Source: Janthinobacterium sp. CG3 (lineage in GTDB: Bacteria; Pseudomonadota; Gammaproteobacteria; Burkholderiales; Burkholderiaceae_D). Taken from it: a stretch of DNA of 64,000 nt. A program made the position numbers and the translations under genes. The notes beneath the pieces were generated by a model. That model had not been told where the DNA came from, ran no database searches, and saw nothing but the letters and a program-made list of their open reading frames with translations. Every line of letters starts with the position of its first letter. The first letter of the stretch is position 1. Location of the stretch: positions 3,166,326 to 3,230,325 of the forward strand of contig NZ_KB467824.1 in assembly GCF_000344615.1 (NCBI RefSeq), written 5' to 3'. Positions 31,224 to 40,147 of the stretch are shown in pieces.

Positions 31224-33460
31224 AACAGGAGGACGAGGACGCCCTGTTGCGCTCGGTCGCCCTGCAAAACGCGCAAAGCATTTTCCTGGCGCGCCAGCGC
31301 GCCGAAGCGGCCTTGCTGAAAGCCAAGGAAGATTTGGAAATGCGCTCCGAGCAACTGGCGACGTCGCTGGCGACCACCGTGGCGACGCTGGAATCGACCA
31401 CCGACGGCATCGCGGCGGTCGACGCGGCGCTGCGCATCACCGCCTTCAACCGGCGTTTCGTCGCCATGCTGGGCCTGGCGCCCGAGCTGATGCTGGCGGG
31501 CGACTACGCGCGCGTGATGGCGGCGGTCAGCGCGCAGTTCGCGGCGCCGCAGGCGTTCCTGGCGCGGGTGCGCGAGATCGACGCCTCGTCGCTGCCGGAA
31601 AGCTACGACCTGCTGGAACTGGCCGACGGCCGCGCCTTCGAGCGCTATTCCAAGGTGCAATACGTCAACGGCGCCGAACAGGGCCGCGTCTGGAGCTTTC
31701 GCGACATCACCGCGTGGCGCCGCACCGAGGCGGCCTTGCGCGACGAAACCTTGATCCTGGAACGGCTCAATGAAACCGGGGCGATGCTGGCGTCCAAGCT
31801 CAACGTCGAGGAATTGCTGCAGGCGGTCGTCGACGCCACCACCGAACTGAGCGGCGCGCAGTTCGGCGCCTTTTGCTACATTAGCCGCGACGAACGGGGC
31901 GAGGCGGGCACCCGGTGCAAACTGGCCGGGCCGGCGCCGAACCCGTTCGCCCGCTTCGGCCGCCCCGGCGCCGCCGGCCTGTTCCAGGCCACCCTGGACG
32001 GCCACGCGGCGATCCGCCACGACGACGTCGGCGCCGCCTGGCACGACGGCGCGCCGGCGCCGCTGCGCGCCTACCTGGCGGTGCCGGTGCTGTCGCGCCA
32101 GGGCGACGTGCTGGGCGGCCTGTGTTTCGGCCACGCGGCGGCGGCGGTGTTTACCGCCCGCACCGAGCGCCTGATCGTCGCCGTGGCGGCGCAGGCGGCG
32201 GTAGCCATCGACAACGCCAGGCTGTACGCGGCGGCGCAACAGTCGGCGCGCGAACGCGAACTGCTGCTCGCCTCCGAGCGGGCGGCGCGCTCCGAGGCGG
32301 AACGCCTGAGCGCGGTCAAGGACGAGTTCCTGACGACGCTGTCGCACGAATTGCGCACGCCGCTCGGGGCCATCCTCGGCTGGTCGCAGATCCTGCGCGC
32401 CGGGCCGAAAAGCCAGAGCGACCTGACGCGCGGCTTGGAAACCATTGAACGCAACGCCCGCCTGCAGGCGCGGCTGGTCGAGGATTTGCTCGACATGGGC
32501 CGCATCAGTTCCGGCAAGGTGCGCCTGGACGTGCAGCCGGTCGAGCTGCTCGGCGTCATCCACGCCGCCATCGACACGGTGCGCCCGGCGGCGCACGCCA
32601 AGGGCATCGGCCTGAAACTCTTGCTCGACCCGTCCGCCGGCGCCGTCTCGGGCGACCCGAACCGGCTGCAACAGGTGTTGTGGAACCTGCTCACCAACGC
32701 CATCAAGTTCACCCCCAAGAACGGCGAAGTGCAACTGCTGCTCGAACGCGTCAACTCGCACATTGAACTGAGCGTGGCCGACACCGGCGCCGGCATCGCG
32801 CCCGAATTCCTGGCCCACGTGTTCGACCGCTTCCGCCAGGCCGACGGCTCGACCACGCGCCACTATGGCGGCCTGGGCCTGGGCCTGTCGATCGTCAAGA
32901 GCCTGGTGGAGTTGCACGGCGGCACCGTGCAGGCGCGCAGCGCCGGCAGCGGACTGGGCGCGACGTTTACCGTGTGCCTGCCGGTCATGGCGCTGCGGCG
33001 CAGCCTCTACAGCGGCGGCCGGGTGCAGCCGGGCACGGAAATCTGCCCGGCGCCGCCGTTCGCGCCGGCCAACCTGAGCGGTATCAAGGTGCTGGTGGTC
33101 GACGACGAGCCGGACACCCGCGACCTGGTGCGGCGCCTGCTGGAGGAATGCCACGCCGAGGTCGTCACCGCCGCGTCGGCGGCCGATACGCTGGCGCTGC
33201 TGGAGCGCGAACGTCCCCACGTGCTCATCAGCGACATCGGCATGCCCGACGTCGACGGCTACGAGTTGCTGCGCCGCGTGCGGGCGCTGGGCGCCGAACG
33301 CGGCGGCAAGGTGCCGGCTATTGCGCTGACCGCGTTCGCCCGCTCGGAGGACCGCACCCGGGCCTTGCGCGCCGGCTACCTGGCGCACGTCGCCAAGCCG
33401 GTCGAGCCCGGCGAGTTGATCGCCACCGTGGCCAGCGTGGCCGACCGCGCCGGCCCGTGA
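31220..33460 (+). CDS. PAS-GAF hybrid sensor histidine kinase with C-terminal receiver
   Basis: 746-residue soluble kinase. A coiled N-terminus leads to a PAS domain (about 48-165), a GAF domain (about 188-350, with ELSGAQFGAFCYISRDERGE), HisKA with His in TTLSHELRTPLGAILGW, HATPase (NLLTNAIKF, DTGAGI, GLGLGLSIVK) and a receiver (about 620-740: VDDEPDTRD, Asp in LISDIGMPDVDG, Lys in HVAKPVEPG). No membrane span. The ATGA overlap with the MetE-like gene implies coupled translation, an unusual pairing. A small-molecule or redox cue sensed through GAF is likely but not identifiable. Confidence 0.92.
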   Translation: MKQEDEDALLRSVALQNAQSIFLARQRAEAALLKAKEDLEMRSEQLATSLATTVATLESTTDGIAAVDAALRITAFNRRFVAMLGLAPELMLAGDYARVMAAVSAQFAAPQAFLARVREIDASSLPESYDLLELADGRAFERYSKVQYVNGAEQGRVWSFRDITAWRRTEAALRDETLILERLNETGAMLASKLNVEELLQAVVDATTELSGAQFGAFCYISRDERGEAGTRCKLAGPAPNPFARFGRPGAAGLFQATLDGHAAIRHDDVGAAWHDGAPAPLRAYLAVPVLSRQGDVLGGLCFGHAAAAVFTARTERLIVAVAAQAAVAIDNARLYAAAQQSARERELLLASERAARSEAERLSAVKDEFLTTLSHELRTPLGAILGWSQILRAGPKSQSDLTRGLETIERNARLQARLVEDLLDMGRISSGKVRLDVQPVELLGVIHAAIDTVRPAAHAKGIGLKLLLDPSAGAVSGDPNRLQQVLWNLLTNAIKFTPKNGEVQLLLERVNSHIELSVADTGAGIAPEFLAHVFDRFRQADGSTTRHYGGLGLGLSIVKSLVELHGGTVQARSAGSGLGATFTVCLPVMALRRSLYSGGRVQPGTEICPAPPFAPANLSGIKVLVVDDEPDTRDLVRRLLEECHAEVVTAASAADTLALLERERPHVLISDIGMPDVDGYELLRRVRALGAERGGKVPAIALTAFARSEDRTRALRAGYLAHVAKPVEPGELIATVASVADRAGP

Positions 33461-33563
33461 AAGTCGCGCGCGAGGTGCGGTGCGGTGCGAAGCGGCGCCG
33501 AAACCGGGATAAAATGGGCGCTGCCTTATCGCCGCGCCGGCGTCCGCCGCAACCAGGAACAAC

Positions 33564-34760
33564 ATGACTTTGAACCAAGACATGAGCACCCCGCTTGCGG
33601 CCGACATCGCCGCCATCGCCGCCATCGGCGCCGTCCCGACGATCCTGCAACTGATGTCGCGCATCACCGGCCTGCGCTTCGCCTGCGTGGCCCGGGTCAC
33701 CAGCGAATCGTGGACCGCCTGCGCCGTGCTCGACCAGATCGATTTCGGCATGAAGGCGGGCGACCAGCTGCAACTCGACACCACGCTGTGCAACGAGGTG
33801 CGCATCGGCGGCGGCGCCATCGCCATCGACCACGCCAGCGTCGACCCGCACTTTAGCGGACACATCACGCCGCGCCTGTACGGCTTTGAAAGCTATGTCT
33901 CGCTGCCGCTGTACCGCGCCAACGGCGACTACTTCGGCACGCTGTGCGCGCTCGACCCGAAGCCGGCCAAAGTGGCCGATCCGCACACGCTGGGCACCCT
34001 GACACTGCTGGCCGACTTGATATCCCAGCAACTGGAGGGCGAAAGCCGCTGGGGCGCCAGCGAGGCCGCCCTGCTCGACGCCCGCGCCACCGCCGAGCTG
34101 CGCGAACAATTCATCGCCGTGCTGGGCCACGACCTGCGCACGCCGCTGGGGTCGATCATCGGCGGCACCGACATCCTGCTGCGCAAGCCGCTCGACGAGC
34201 AGACCCGCTTCACCGTCGAGCGCATGCGCCGCAGCGGCTACCGCATTGCGGCGCTGGTCGACGACGTGCTCGACTTCGCCCGCGGCCGGATGGGCGGCGG
34301 CATTCCGCTGAACCTGAAGGCGACCGACGCGCTGGCGGCGGACTTCGAGCACGTCGTCGCCGAGTTGCGCGGCGCCTTCCCGCTGCGCGCCATCGACAGC
34401 CTGATCGACATCCAAGCCATCATCTTTTGCGACCGGGTCAGGCTGGCGCAACTGTTGTCGAACCTGCTCACCAACGCGCTGGTGCACGGCGCGCCGGAGC
34501 GCCCGGTCACGCTGACGGCGCTGGCCGCCGACGACGTGCTGCGCGTTGAAATCAGCAACGGCGGCGCGGCCATTGCGCCGGAGCTGATCGCCCGCCTGTT
34601 CCAGCCTTACTGGCGCGGCGCCGCCGAGAACGCGCCCGCCGGCCTTGGGCTGGGCCTGTATATCGCGGCCGAAATCGCCCGCTGCCACGGCGGCGCGCTG
34701 GCCGTCAGCTCCAACGACGCGCTGACCACCTTCCGCTTCACGCTGCCGTTGAAAACCTGA
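33564..34760 (+). CDS. GAF-domain sensor histidine kinase
   Basis: 398 residues. GAF domain about 25-158 (CVARVTSESWTACAVLDQID, LYGFESYVSLPLYRANGDYF), HisKA with His in AVLGHDLRTPLGSIIGG, and HATPase with NLLTNALVHGA and GLGLGLYIAAEIA; the D box is degenerate (SNGGAAI), where DxGxG is expected. The GHDLRTPL variant and GAF order resemble light- or redox-responsive kinases of the phytochrome-like group, but no chromophore Cys is obvious. It follows the hybrid kinase by about 100 bases on the same strand and may share its transcript. Partner regulator unknown. Confidence 0.9.
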   Translation: MTLNQDMSTPLAADIAAIAAIGAVPTILQLMSRITGLRFACVARVTSESWTACAVLDQIDFGMKAGDQLQLDTTLCNEVRIGGGAIAIDHASVDPHFSGHITPRLYGFESYVSLPLYRANGDYFGTLCALDPKPAKVADPHTLGTLTLLADLISQQLEGESRWGASEAALLDARATAELREQFIAVLGHDLRTPLGSIIGGTDILLRKPLDEQTRFTVERMRRSGYRIAALVDDVLDFARGRMGGGIPLNLKATDALAADFEHVVAELRGAFPLRAIDSLIDIQAIIFCDRVRLAQLLSNLLTNALVHGAPERPVTLTALAADDVLRVEISNGGAAIAPELIARLFQPYWRGAAENAPAGLGLGLYIAAEIARCHGGALAVSSNDALTTFRFTLPLKT

Positions 34761-34776
34761 GGCCGGCGCGCCGGCC
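34761..34776. repeat. 16-bp perfect palindrome at the end of the kinase gene
   Basis: GGCCGGCGCGCCGGCC begins right after the stop codon of the GAF kinase. It can form an eight-base-pair hairpin only without a loop, so it is more likely a transcription-end structure with fraying or a protein site than a classical terminator. Confidence 0.4.
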
Positions 34777-34837
34777 GGACTTTCCAACGCTCAAGGTGGC
34801 GCCGGCACGGCGCAATCGGGCGCAGCATAAGGGTTCG

Positions 34838-34849
34838 CCCCCCCCCCCC
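34838..34849. repeat. Run of 12 cytosines upstream of the Cys-rich protein
   Basis: Twelve consecutive C, 27-38 bases before the ATG of the Cys-rich gene and upstream of its AGGAG site. Such tracts slip during replication, so length variation in the leader or promoter spacer is possible. Confidence 0.6.
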
Positions 34850-34875
34850 GGCCCACGCGACACCAGGAGAAGCCC

Positions 34876-35265
34876 ATGAGCCAGCGAATGTTTGAATCGT
34901 GCATCGACGCCTGCCACCTGTGCGCCAACGCCTGCGACCACTGCGCGGTATCCTGCCTGGCGGAAGCGGACGTCGCCAGGATGGCGCGCTGCATCGCCGT
35001 CGACGTCGATTGCGCCCAGATCTGCCGGCTGGCGGCCGGCTTCATGGCGCGCGGCAGCGAATCGGCCGCCGCCGTTTGCCGGGCCTGCGTCGACGCCTGC
35101 AACGCCTGCGCCGACGAATGCGCAAGGCATGCCATGCAGCATTGCCAGGACTGCGCGCTGGCCTGCCGCCGCTGCGCCGACGCGTGCCGGCGCATGGCGG
35201 CGGCGGTGCCGCTGTCGCGGCAACGACACGGCGCCACCGTCCCGGCCGCGGCGCCTTCGCATTAG
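34876..35265 (+). CDS. Cys-rich four-helix-bundle copper storage protein (Csp3-like, DUF326)
   Basis: 129 residues with 19 cysteines, mostly in CxxxC/CxxC spacing along predicted helices (SCIDACHLCANACDHC, VCRACVDACNACADEC, HCQDCALACRRCADAC). This is the pattern of copper storage proteins, whose bundle core binds many Cu(I) ions. There is no signal peptide, matching the cytosolic Csp3 type that protects against or stores copper. AGGAG precedes the ATG. No copper regulator, exporter or chaperone gene adjoins; the preceding genes are two sensor kinases. Confidence 0.88.
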   Translation: MSQRMFESCIDACHLCANACDHCAVSCLAEADVARMARCIAVDVDCAQICRLAAGFMARGSESAAAVCRACVDACNACADECARHAMQHCQDCALACRRCADACRRMAAAVPLSRQRHGATVPAAAPSH

Positions 35266-35270
35266 CGGCC

Positions 35271-35873
35271 TTACGCCATCAGAACCGAGTACGCCAGCGT
35301 AGCCGAAAACAGCAGCAAGACCAGCGACGCGCAGCGCAGCAATAACGCCGGTTTGACCGGCGCGTCGCCGCCGCCCTTCAAGCTCGCCCCCAAGCACAGC
35401 CAGCCCAGCGCCACCGGCACCAGCGTCAGCACAAAGCATGCGACGCAGACGAAAAAAACCCCGGCCGACGCAAACGCCGCCAGCGGGAAGATGCCGCTGG
35501 CAAACAGGATCGCCTTGGGATTGAGCAGCGTCACGCAGTACATCGACGCAAACGTCATGCGCTTGCCGTCGACGCCGCCCGCGGTTGGATGGCTGGGCCA
35601 CATTTGCCAGCCCAAATAAGCGATGTAGACGGCGCACAGGAGTTTAATGGCGACCACCAGGGCGGGCGTGGAATGCGATAGCGCCAACAGGAAGAAGCCC
35701 CAGGCGGAGATCGCCGTCAGGTAGCCCAATGTTTCCGCGGCAATTAGGTTAATCGAGCGCGCGACGCCGAACTTGATGCCCGACGACAAAAGCAAGGTAT
35801 TCGTTGGCCCGGGCACCAAGAGAATCAAAAAAAACCCGGCGATCATTTGCAGCAGTGCATTGGTCGAAAACAT
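35271..35873 (-). CDS. LysE/RhtB-family amino-acid exporter
   Basis: 200 residues with about six hydrophobic helices. The N-terminal block ALLQMIAGFFLILLVPGPTN, and the later LLNPKAILFASGIFP, are the LysE/RhtB hallmarks (PGP near the end of helix 1, NPK in helix 3-4). These inner-membrane proteins export amino acids or analogues; this one is on the short side and its substrate is unknown. The gene ends 5 bases from the end of the Cys-rich gene, tail to tail. Somewhat lower G+C than its neighbours. Confidence 0.87.
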   Translation of the reverse strand: MFSTNALLQMIAGFFLILLVPGPTNTLLLSSGIKFGVARSINLIAAETLGYLTAISAWGFFLLALSHSTPALVVAIKLLCAVYIAYLGWQMWPSHPTAGGVDGKRMTFASMYCVTLLNPKAILFASGIFPLAAFASAGVFFVCVACFVLTLVPVALGWLCLGASLKGGGDAPVKPALLLRCASLVLLLFSATLAYSVLMA

Positions 35874-36000
35874 GAAATACCCTAACGAAACGCTGACCTT
35901 TTGAGGCGTATCGCCGCCTTATCGCAGCGCGCGGCGGCAAAAGCCCGATGGTACTACGGTCTGGACAGTTTCCCTGCCATCGACAGCCGCGCCACACGAG

Positions 36001-36030
36001 AAAAAACCCGCCAGCCTTGCGGCGAACGGG
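36001..36030 (-). terminator. Rho-independent terminator of the OmpA-like gene
   Basis: On the minus strand CCCG-TT-CGCC, GCAA loop, GGC-TGG-CGGG is followed by six T. It ends 36 bases after the OmpA stop codon and uses the same GCC-GCAA-GGC cap as the terminator at 5764. Confidence 0.85.
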
Positions 36031-36065
36031 TCTGTCGATACCCCTGCGGCGCCAGGACGGCGCGC

Positions 36066-37211
36066 TTACTTGCCGCGCGTGCCGACCACCTCGACGGTGA
36101 CGCGGCGGTTTTTCGCCCGGCCCTCGGCGCTCTTGTTGTCGGCGAGCGGCTGGGCTTCGCCCTTGCCCTCGGTGTAGACGCGCGACGTGTCGAGGCCCTT
36201 GCTCACCACGTAAGCCTTGACCGCCTCGGCGCGCCGTATCGACAGTTTTTGATTGTACTGCGGGCTGCCGACCGAGTCGGTGTGGCCGACCGTGATCATC
36301 ACTTCCGTGTTCATGCCCTGCAGTTGCGCCAGCAAACCGTCCAGCGCGGCCTTGCCTTCCGGCTTGAGCACGGATTTGTCGAAATCAAACAAGGCTTCCG
36401 CCGCCAGGCTGACCTTTTCCGACACGACCACCGGGGCCGGTTGCGGCTGCGGCTGCACCGGCGTAGGCTCCACCGGCAGCGGCGCCGGCTCGGGCGCTGC
36501 CACGTACACCGGCGCGCTCGAGGCCGGACGGCCCAATTTATACACCAGGTTGAACGAGAGCAGATCGACGTCGCCGCGGTTGCCGACGGCGTCGTTGACG
36601 CGGTAGCGCTCAAGTTCGGCGCGCATCGCCAACGCTTCGCTGAATTTATACTCCAGGCCCACGCCCACCTTTGGATTGAGCTTGCGCTCGCTTGGATTCG
36701 GGTTGGTCACCGCGAACAGGCGGTTGCCGGTGAAATGGGCGCGCGCCTGCGCGTAATTCATGCCGACGCGGCCGTACACCGAAAAACGCTGCGACAGCGG
36801 AAACTGGCCCAACAAGTCCAGGTTCACGCCGCGGAAACTGACGTCGCCGTTGAGCCGGCTGGCCGGGACGGTGACGGCGTTGAAACCGAACTTGCCGAGA
36901 TCGAAGTAACCCAATTCCACGGCGAAATTCTTGTTCAGTTGCTTGCCCAAATACAGCTTGATGGCGGTATCGTGTTCGCGCGAATCGAAACGCACGGCGG
37001 TCGAGCCGCCGGCCATCAGGCTGCGGCTCAGGCGCTCTTCGTCGATGTTCGCCTGCGAACGGCCGATGCCGGCGCCGATATACCAGGCCGCATTGGCCCA
37101 GTCGGGATTGACCCACTCGTCGGCCGCGTGGGCACATTGGCTGGCTAGCAGCGCGCCGGCGATGACGCCGAACGAGGTGACGGATTTGACTAGTTTCGTG
37201 TGTTGCTTCAT
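36066..37211 (-). CDS. OmpA-family outer-membrane protein
   Basis: 381 residues: signal peptide to about QCAHAADEW, an eight-strand beta-barrel (about 25-205, alternating strands such as YIGAGIGRSQANIDEE and AVELGYFDLGKFGF), a proline-rich hinge (about 210-245), and a C-terminal OmpA domain with ALFDFDKSVLKPEG, VGHTDSVGSPQYNQKLSIRR and GKGEAQPLADN that binds peptidoglycan. It links the outer membrane to the wall. I choose the ATG giving MKQHTKLV, which has GGAG upstream, over one four codons earlier. Ends in a clear terminator, so monocistronic. Confidence 0.92.
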   Translation of the reverse strand: MKQHTKLVKSVTSFGVIAGALLASQCAHAADEWVNPDWANAAWYIGAGIGRSQANIDEERLSRSLMAGGSTAVRFDSREHDTAIKLYLGKQLNKNFAVELGYFDLGKFGFNAVTVPASRLNGDVSFRGVNLDLLGQFPLSQRFSVYGRVGMNYAQARAHFTGNRLFAVTNPNPSERKLNPKVGVGLEYKFSEALAMRAELERYRVNDAVGNRGDVDLLSFNLVYKLGRPASSAPVYVAAPEPAPLPVEPTPVQPQPQPAPVVVSEKVSLAAEALFDFDKSVLKPEGKAALDGLLAQLQGMNTEVMITVGHTDSVGSPQYNQKLSIRRAEAVKAYVVSKGLDTSRVYTEGKGEAQPLADNKSAEGRAKNRRVTVEVVGTRGK

Positions 37212-37284
37212 GTCTTGCTCCAAGAAATAGGACGAAGCGCCGATGGCGTCGGCGTCGCTTCAACGATGCGGATGGCGGTGGCTT

Positions 37285-37310
37285 GGCCGGCGCGCAACAA
37301 CGCGCCGGCC
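37285..37310. terminator. Hairpin between the ice-binding and OmpA genes
   Basis: GGCCGGCGCG, loop CAACAA, CGCGCCGGCC: a perfect 10-bp stem just past the stop of the ice-binding gene. No T-run on the minus strand, so it separates the two transcripts by another means or only stabilises RNA. Confidence 0.5.
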
Positions 37311-37325
37311 ACGCGGACCGGGACC

Positions 37326-39413
37326 TTACGGGGCCGGTTTAACCACCGTGTTTTGCTGCAGCGTGGTGGCCGTTTGCGACAGCGTACGGCCGTTGAGCGA
37401 GGCGCCGGTCAGCATCGCGATATTGGTCTGGGCCAGGATGTTACCCTCGAAATGCGAGTTGGTGTCCAGTGTGACCGCGCCGGTAACTTGCCAGAAAATA
37501 TTCTTGGCCTGCGCGCCGCCGCTCAAAACGACGCGCATGTTCGGGCTGATGTTCAGCTTGCCGTTGATCTGGAAAATCCACACGTCGTTCGGACCGCCGA
37601 CCAGGGTCAGATTGGTCGGGATCGTAACGTTGCTGCCCCAGGTATAGGTGCCGGCCACCAGCGTTTGGTTGGCCACCGTGCCGGCGCCCAGGTTGAGGAA
37701 GGGACCGACACCGGCGGGCCGTCCGGCGGCGTCGGTATACGCCGTTTCCAGGTCGCTGACGGCGGCGGTCAACAGCACCGGGTCGGCCACGGCGCAGGCC
37801 GGGCCGGCGGCGTCGACCGCGTAAATGATGCCGTTCACTTCGGTGCAGGTAATGCCGATGAAGGCGCCGCTGATCGGGCTGGTGCCGACGTTGCCGGTAA
37901 CACTAGACGTCGGCACGTTGGTGACGCCCGTTTTGCTCAAAATCGCGAAATTGCCGGCGCCGCCGAGGATCACGGCGGCCGGACCCAGCGCCGCTGTGAC
38001 GGTCAGTGTTTGCGCGTCGTTCTTGCCCTTGTAGCTGGCGCTGATCAGCGCCGTGCCGCCGCTGCGGCCGGTGGCCACGCCGGTGGCGTTGTTGACGGTG
38101 GCGACGACCAGGTTGCCGGAGCTCCAGTTCGACGCGGCGGTGACGTCGCTGGTGGTGCCGTCGCTGTAGCTGGCCGTGGCCATGAATTGCCGGGTGGCGC
38201 CGACCGGGATGACGGCGTTGATCGGCGTGACCGCGATCGACGTCAGGGTGGCCGGACGCACGGTCAGGGTTTGGCTGGCGCTCTTGCCGCGGAACGTGGC
38301 CATGATAACGGAGGTGCCGCTGGCAACGCCGTGGGCCATGCCGTTTTGCAACACGGTCGCCACGTTGGTGTTGGCCGAAGACCAGGTCGAGCCGGCCGTG
38401 ACGTTGCTGGTGCTGCCGTCGCTATACGTCGCCGTCGCCGTGAATTGTTGCACGCCGTCGATGGCAATGGAGGCGTTCGCGGGCGTTACCGCCAGCGACA
38501 CCACGGTGGCGGCCGTCACCGTCAAGGTTTGGGTATCGCTCTTGCCGGCGAAGGTAGCCGTGATCGGCGCGGCGCCTTGGGCGACGCCGGTGGCCAGGCC
38601 TGATGCGCTGCCGACGGTGGCGACGTTGGTCGCGGCCGAGGTCCAGGTCGAATAGATGGTCACGTCGCTGGTGCTGGCGTCGCTATACGTGGCGGTGGCC
38701 GTGAATTGCTGGGTGGCGCCGGCGGCGATCGAGCCGTTCGTCGGCGTGACCGCGATGGCGCTGAGCGTCGCGCTCGTCACGGTCAGGTTGGTGCTGGCGC
38801 TCAAGGCGCCGGACTGGGCTTTGATGACCGTGGTGCCGGCCGTCACGCCGGTGGCGGCGCCGCCGGCGAGGATGCTGGCAAAGGCCGGCGTCGCGGACGT
38901 GAACGTCGAGGCCGCGGTGACGTCGCGCGTGGTGCCATCGGTAAAGGTACCCGTGGCTTGGAATTGCAGCCGGCCGTCGATCGCGATGCTGCGGTTGGGC
39001 GGGCTGATCGCCAGCGACAGCAAGGTTGCCGGGGTGACCGTCAAGGTTGCCGCGCCGCTCTTGCCGCCAAACGCGGCGCCGATACTCGCCGTGCCGCTGG
39101 CAACGCCGGTGGCCAGGCCGCTGCCGGCGTTGACGCCAGCGATGCCGGCGCTCGCCGTGGTCCAGGTCGACGACGCGGTCACGTCCTTGGACGCGCCATC
39201 GGCGTAGGTTGCCGTGGCGATAAATTGCTGGGTGGCGCCGATCGGCACGGAAGCCGTTGCCGGCGTGACCGTGACGCTGCTCAGTTCCGCGGCCGGCAAG
39301 CCCAGAATTGGGTCGCGCCCTTGGTCTCCGCCGCCGCAACCGGCCAGCATCGCTGTGAGGAGGAACCCCACAGAGCAGAGTAGTGTTTTCATGTGCAACT
39401 TCAGAGCGTTCAT
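37326..39413 (-). CDS. Ice-binding-like (DUF3494) lipoprotein with five Ig-like repeats
   Basis: 695 residues. A lipobox LTAMLAGC near residue 30 predicts an outer-surface lipoprotein. Five BIG2-type repeats of about 86 residues follow (about 45-480), each opening with an SxxVTPxxxSI.xG..QF motif and containing ATYxDGxTxDVTA and LTVT. The C-terminal 200 residues are a DUF3494/ice-binding domain (GNFAILSKTGVTNVPTSS, GNVGTSPISG, DVWIFQINGKLNISPN, NIFWQVTGAVTLDTNSHFEG). Such proteins bind ice or act as surface adhesins. Start MNALKLHM is preferred; MKTLL seven codons later is possible. Confidence 0.9.
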   Translation of the reverse strand: MNALKLHMKTLLCSVGFLLTAMLAGCGGGDQGRDPILGLPAAELSSVTVTPATASVPIGATQQFIATATYADGASKDVTASSTWTTASAGIAGVNAGSGLATGVASGTASIGAAFGGKSGAATLTVTPATLLSLAISPPNRSIAIDGRLQFQATGTFTDGTTRDVTAASTFTSATPAFASILAGGAATGVTAGTTVIKAQSGALSASTNLTVTSATLSAIAVTPTNGSIAAGATQQFTATATYSDASTSDVTIYSTWTSAATNVATVGSASGLATGVAQGAAPITATFAGKSDTQTLTVTAATVVSLAVTPANASIAIDGVQQFTATATYSDGSTSNVTAGSTWSSANTNVATVLQNGMAHGVASGTSVIMATFRGKSASQTLTVRPATLTSIAVTPINAVIPVGATRQFMATASYSDGTTSDVTAASNWSSGNLVVATVNNATGVATGRSGGTALISASYKGKNDAQTLTVTAALGPAAVILGGAGNFAILSKTGVTNVPTSSVTGNVGTSPISGAFIGITCTEVNGIIYAVDAAGPACAVADPVLLTAAVSDLETAYTDAAGRPAGVGPFLNLGAGTVANQTLVAGTYTWGSNVTIPTNLTLVGGPNDVWIFQINGKLNISPNMRVVLSGGAQAKNIFWQVTGAVTLDTNSHFEGNILAQTNIAMLTGASLNGRTLSQTATTLQQNTVVKPAP

Positions 39414-39781
39414 GGCGCATCCCTTTATGGTGTGATTTGACGCCCCTTGACGGCGGCGCGCGAGCGGTGGTCTTGGCAACACCCCCGCCACCGGCCGCGC
39501 AGTTCGGGCAAGTGGGCGGCGACGTTTTTCGACCGTACCTTTGTTATCCTCGCTATTTTCACCCCGCTATGTGCGCTAGCGCGCATACGCCAAAATATAT
39601 TTGTTTTAAACAACATTGAGCATGCGCAGCCGCAACTGAGCGGCAGGCTGGCGAAGGCATAGCGGGCGTCCCTCGGCTGCTTGGCATGTGGCACGTCAAG
39701 ATTGAAGCCTGCATGCTGGAGCAGGCCGGAATCGACATTGTGCCGGTTGCGCCGGGCTTGCGGGCGGTAAATTGAAACGCC
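39414..39781. other. Intergenic region before the toxin-antitoxin pair
   Basis: Promoter region of the ice-binding gene on one side. Near 39640-39772 a plus-strand frame without its own start site reads QAGEGIAGVPRLLGMWHVK and LEQAGIDIVPVAPGLRAVN before a stop; it resembles the end of a lost gene but has no name. AT-rich segment 39530-39620. Nothing else is supported. Confidence 0.4.
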
Positions 39782-39809
39782 TTGAATTTTCGAATTTGTA
39801 ACGTATAAT
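39782..39809 (+). promoter_or_regulatory. Promoter of the toxin-antitoxin operon
   Basis: TTGAAT and consensus TATAAT with a 16-base spacer; the -10 ends 11 bases before the toxin ATG, so the transcript has a leader of only a few bases and no Shine-Dalgarno. The spacer holds TTCGAA dyads that the antitoxin could bind. Confidence 0.6.
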
Positions 39810-39820
39810 CCACAAAAAAC

Positions 39821-40147
39821 ATGTATCAAATATCGGACTACCTGACGACTGATGGGCATGACCCCTTCAAGGAATGGCTGGCAAGTCTTGCCGACCGCCA
39901 AGCCCGTGCACGGGTTCTTGTGCGGGTTCAACGTATGGGGGCAGGCAACTTTGGCGACTGCAAGCCCATTGCCGGGGGCATGTGGGAACTGCGCATCGAC
40001 CACGGGCCGGGCTATCGGGTGTATTACGCCCGCGCTGGTGAAAAGCTGCTGTTGTTGCTGTTGGGTGGCGACAAGCGCAAGCAGCAGGCCGACATAGATA
40101 CGGCATTGGCATATTGGGATGACTGGAACCGGAGAAACACATCATGA
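39821..40147 (+). CDS. RelE/HigB-type toxin of a type II toxin-antitoxin system
   Basis: 108 residues of the RelE/ParE-fold, HigB-like addiction killer group: YLTTDGHDPFKEWLASLAD, RVQRMGAGNFGDCKPIAGGM, WELRIDHGPGYRVYYAR and LLLLGGDKRKQQADIDTA. Family members cleave ribosome-bound mRNA. Toxin precedes antitoxin, as in higBA, and the two genes share an ATGA overlap. The operon lies in the accessory patch between the ice-binding gene and tRNA-Thr, and its G+C is a little lower than the core genes. Residues typical of active RelE toxins (Arg, Lys in the C-terminal half) are retained. Confidence 0.92.
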   Translation: MYQISDYLTTDGHDPFKEWLASLADRQARARVLVRVQRMGAGNFGDCKPIAGGMWELRIDHGPGYRVYYARAGEKLLLLLLGGDKRKQQADIDTALAYWDDWNRRNTS

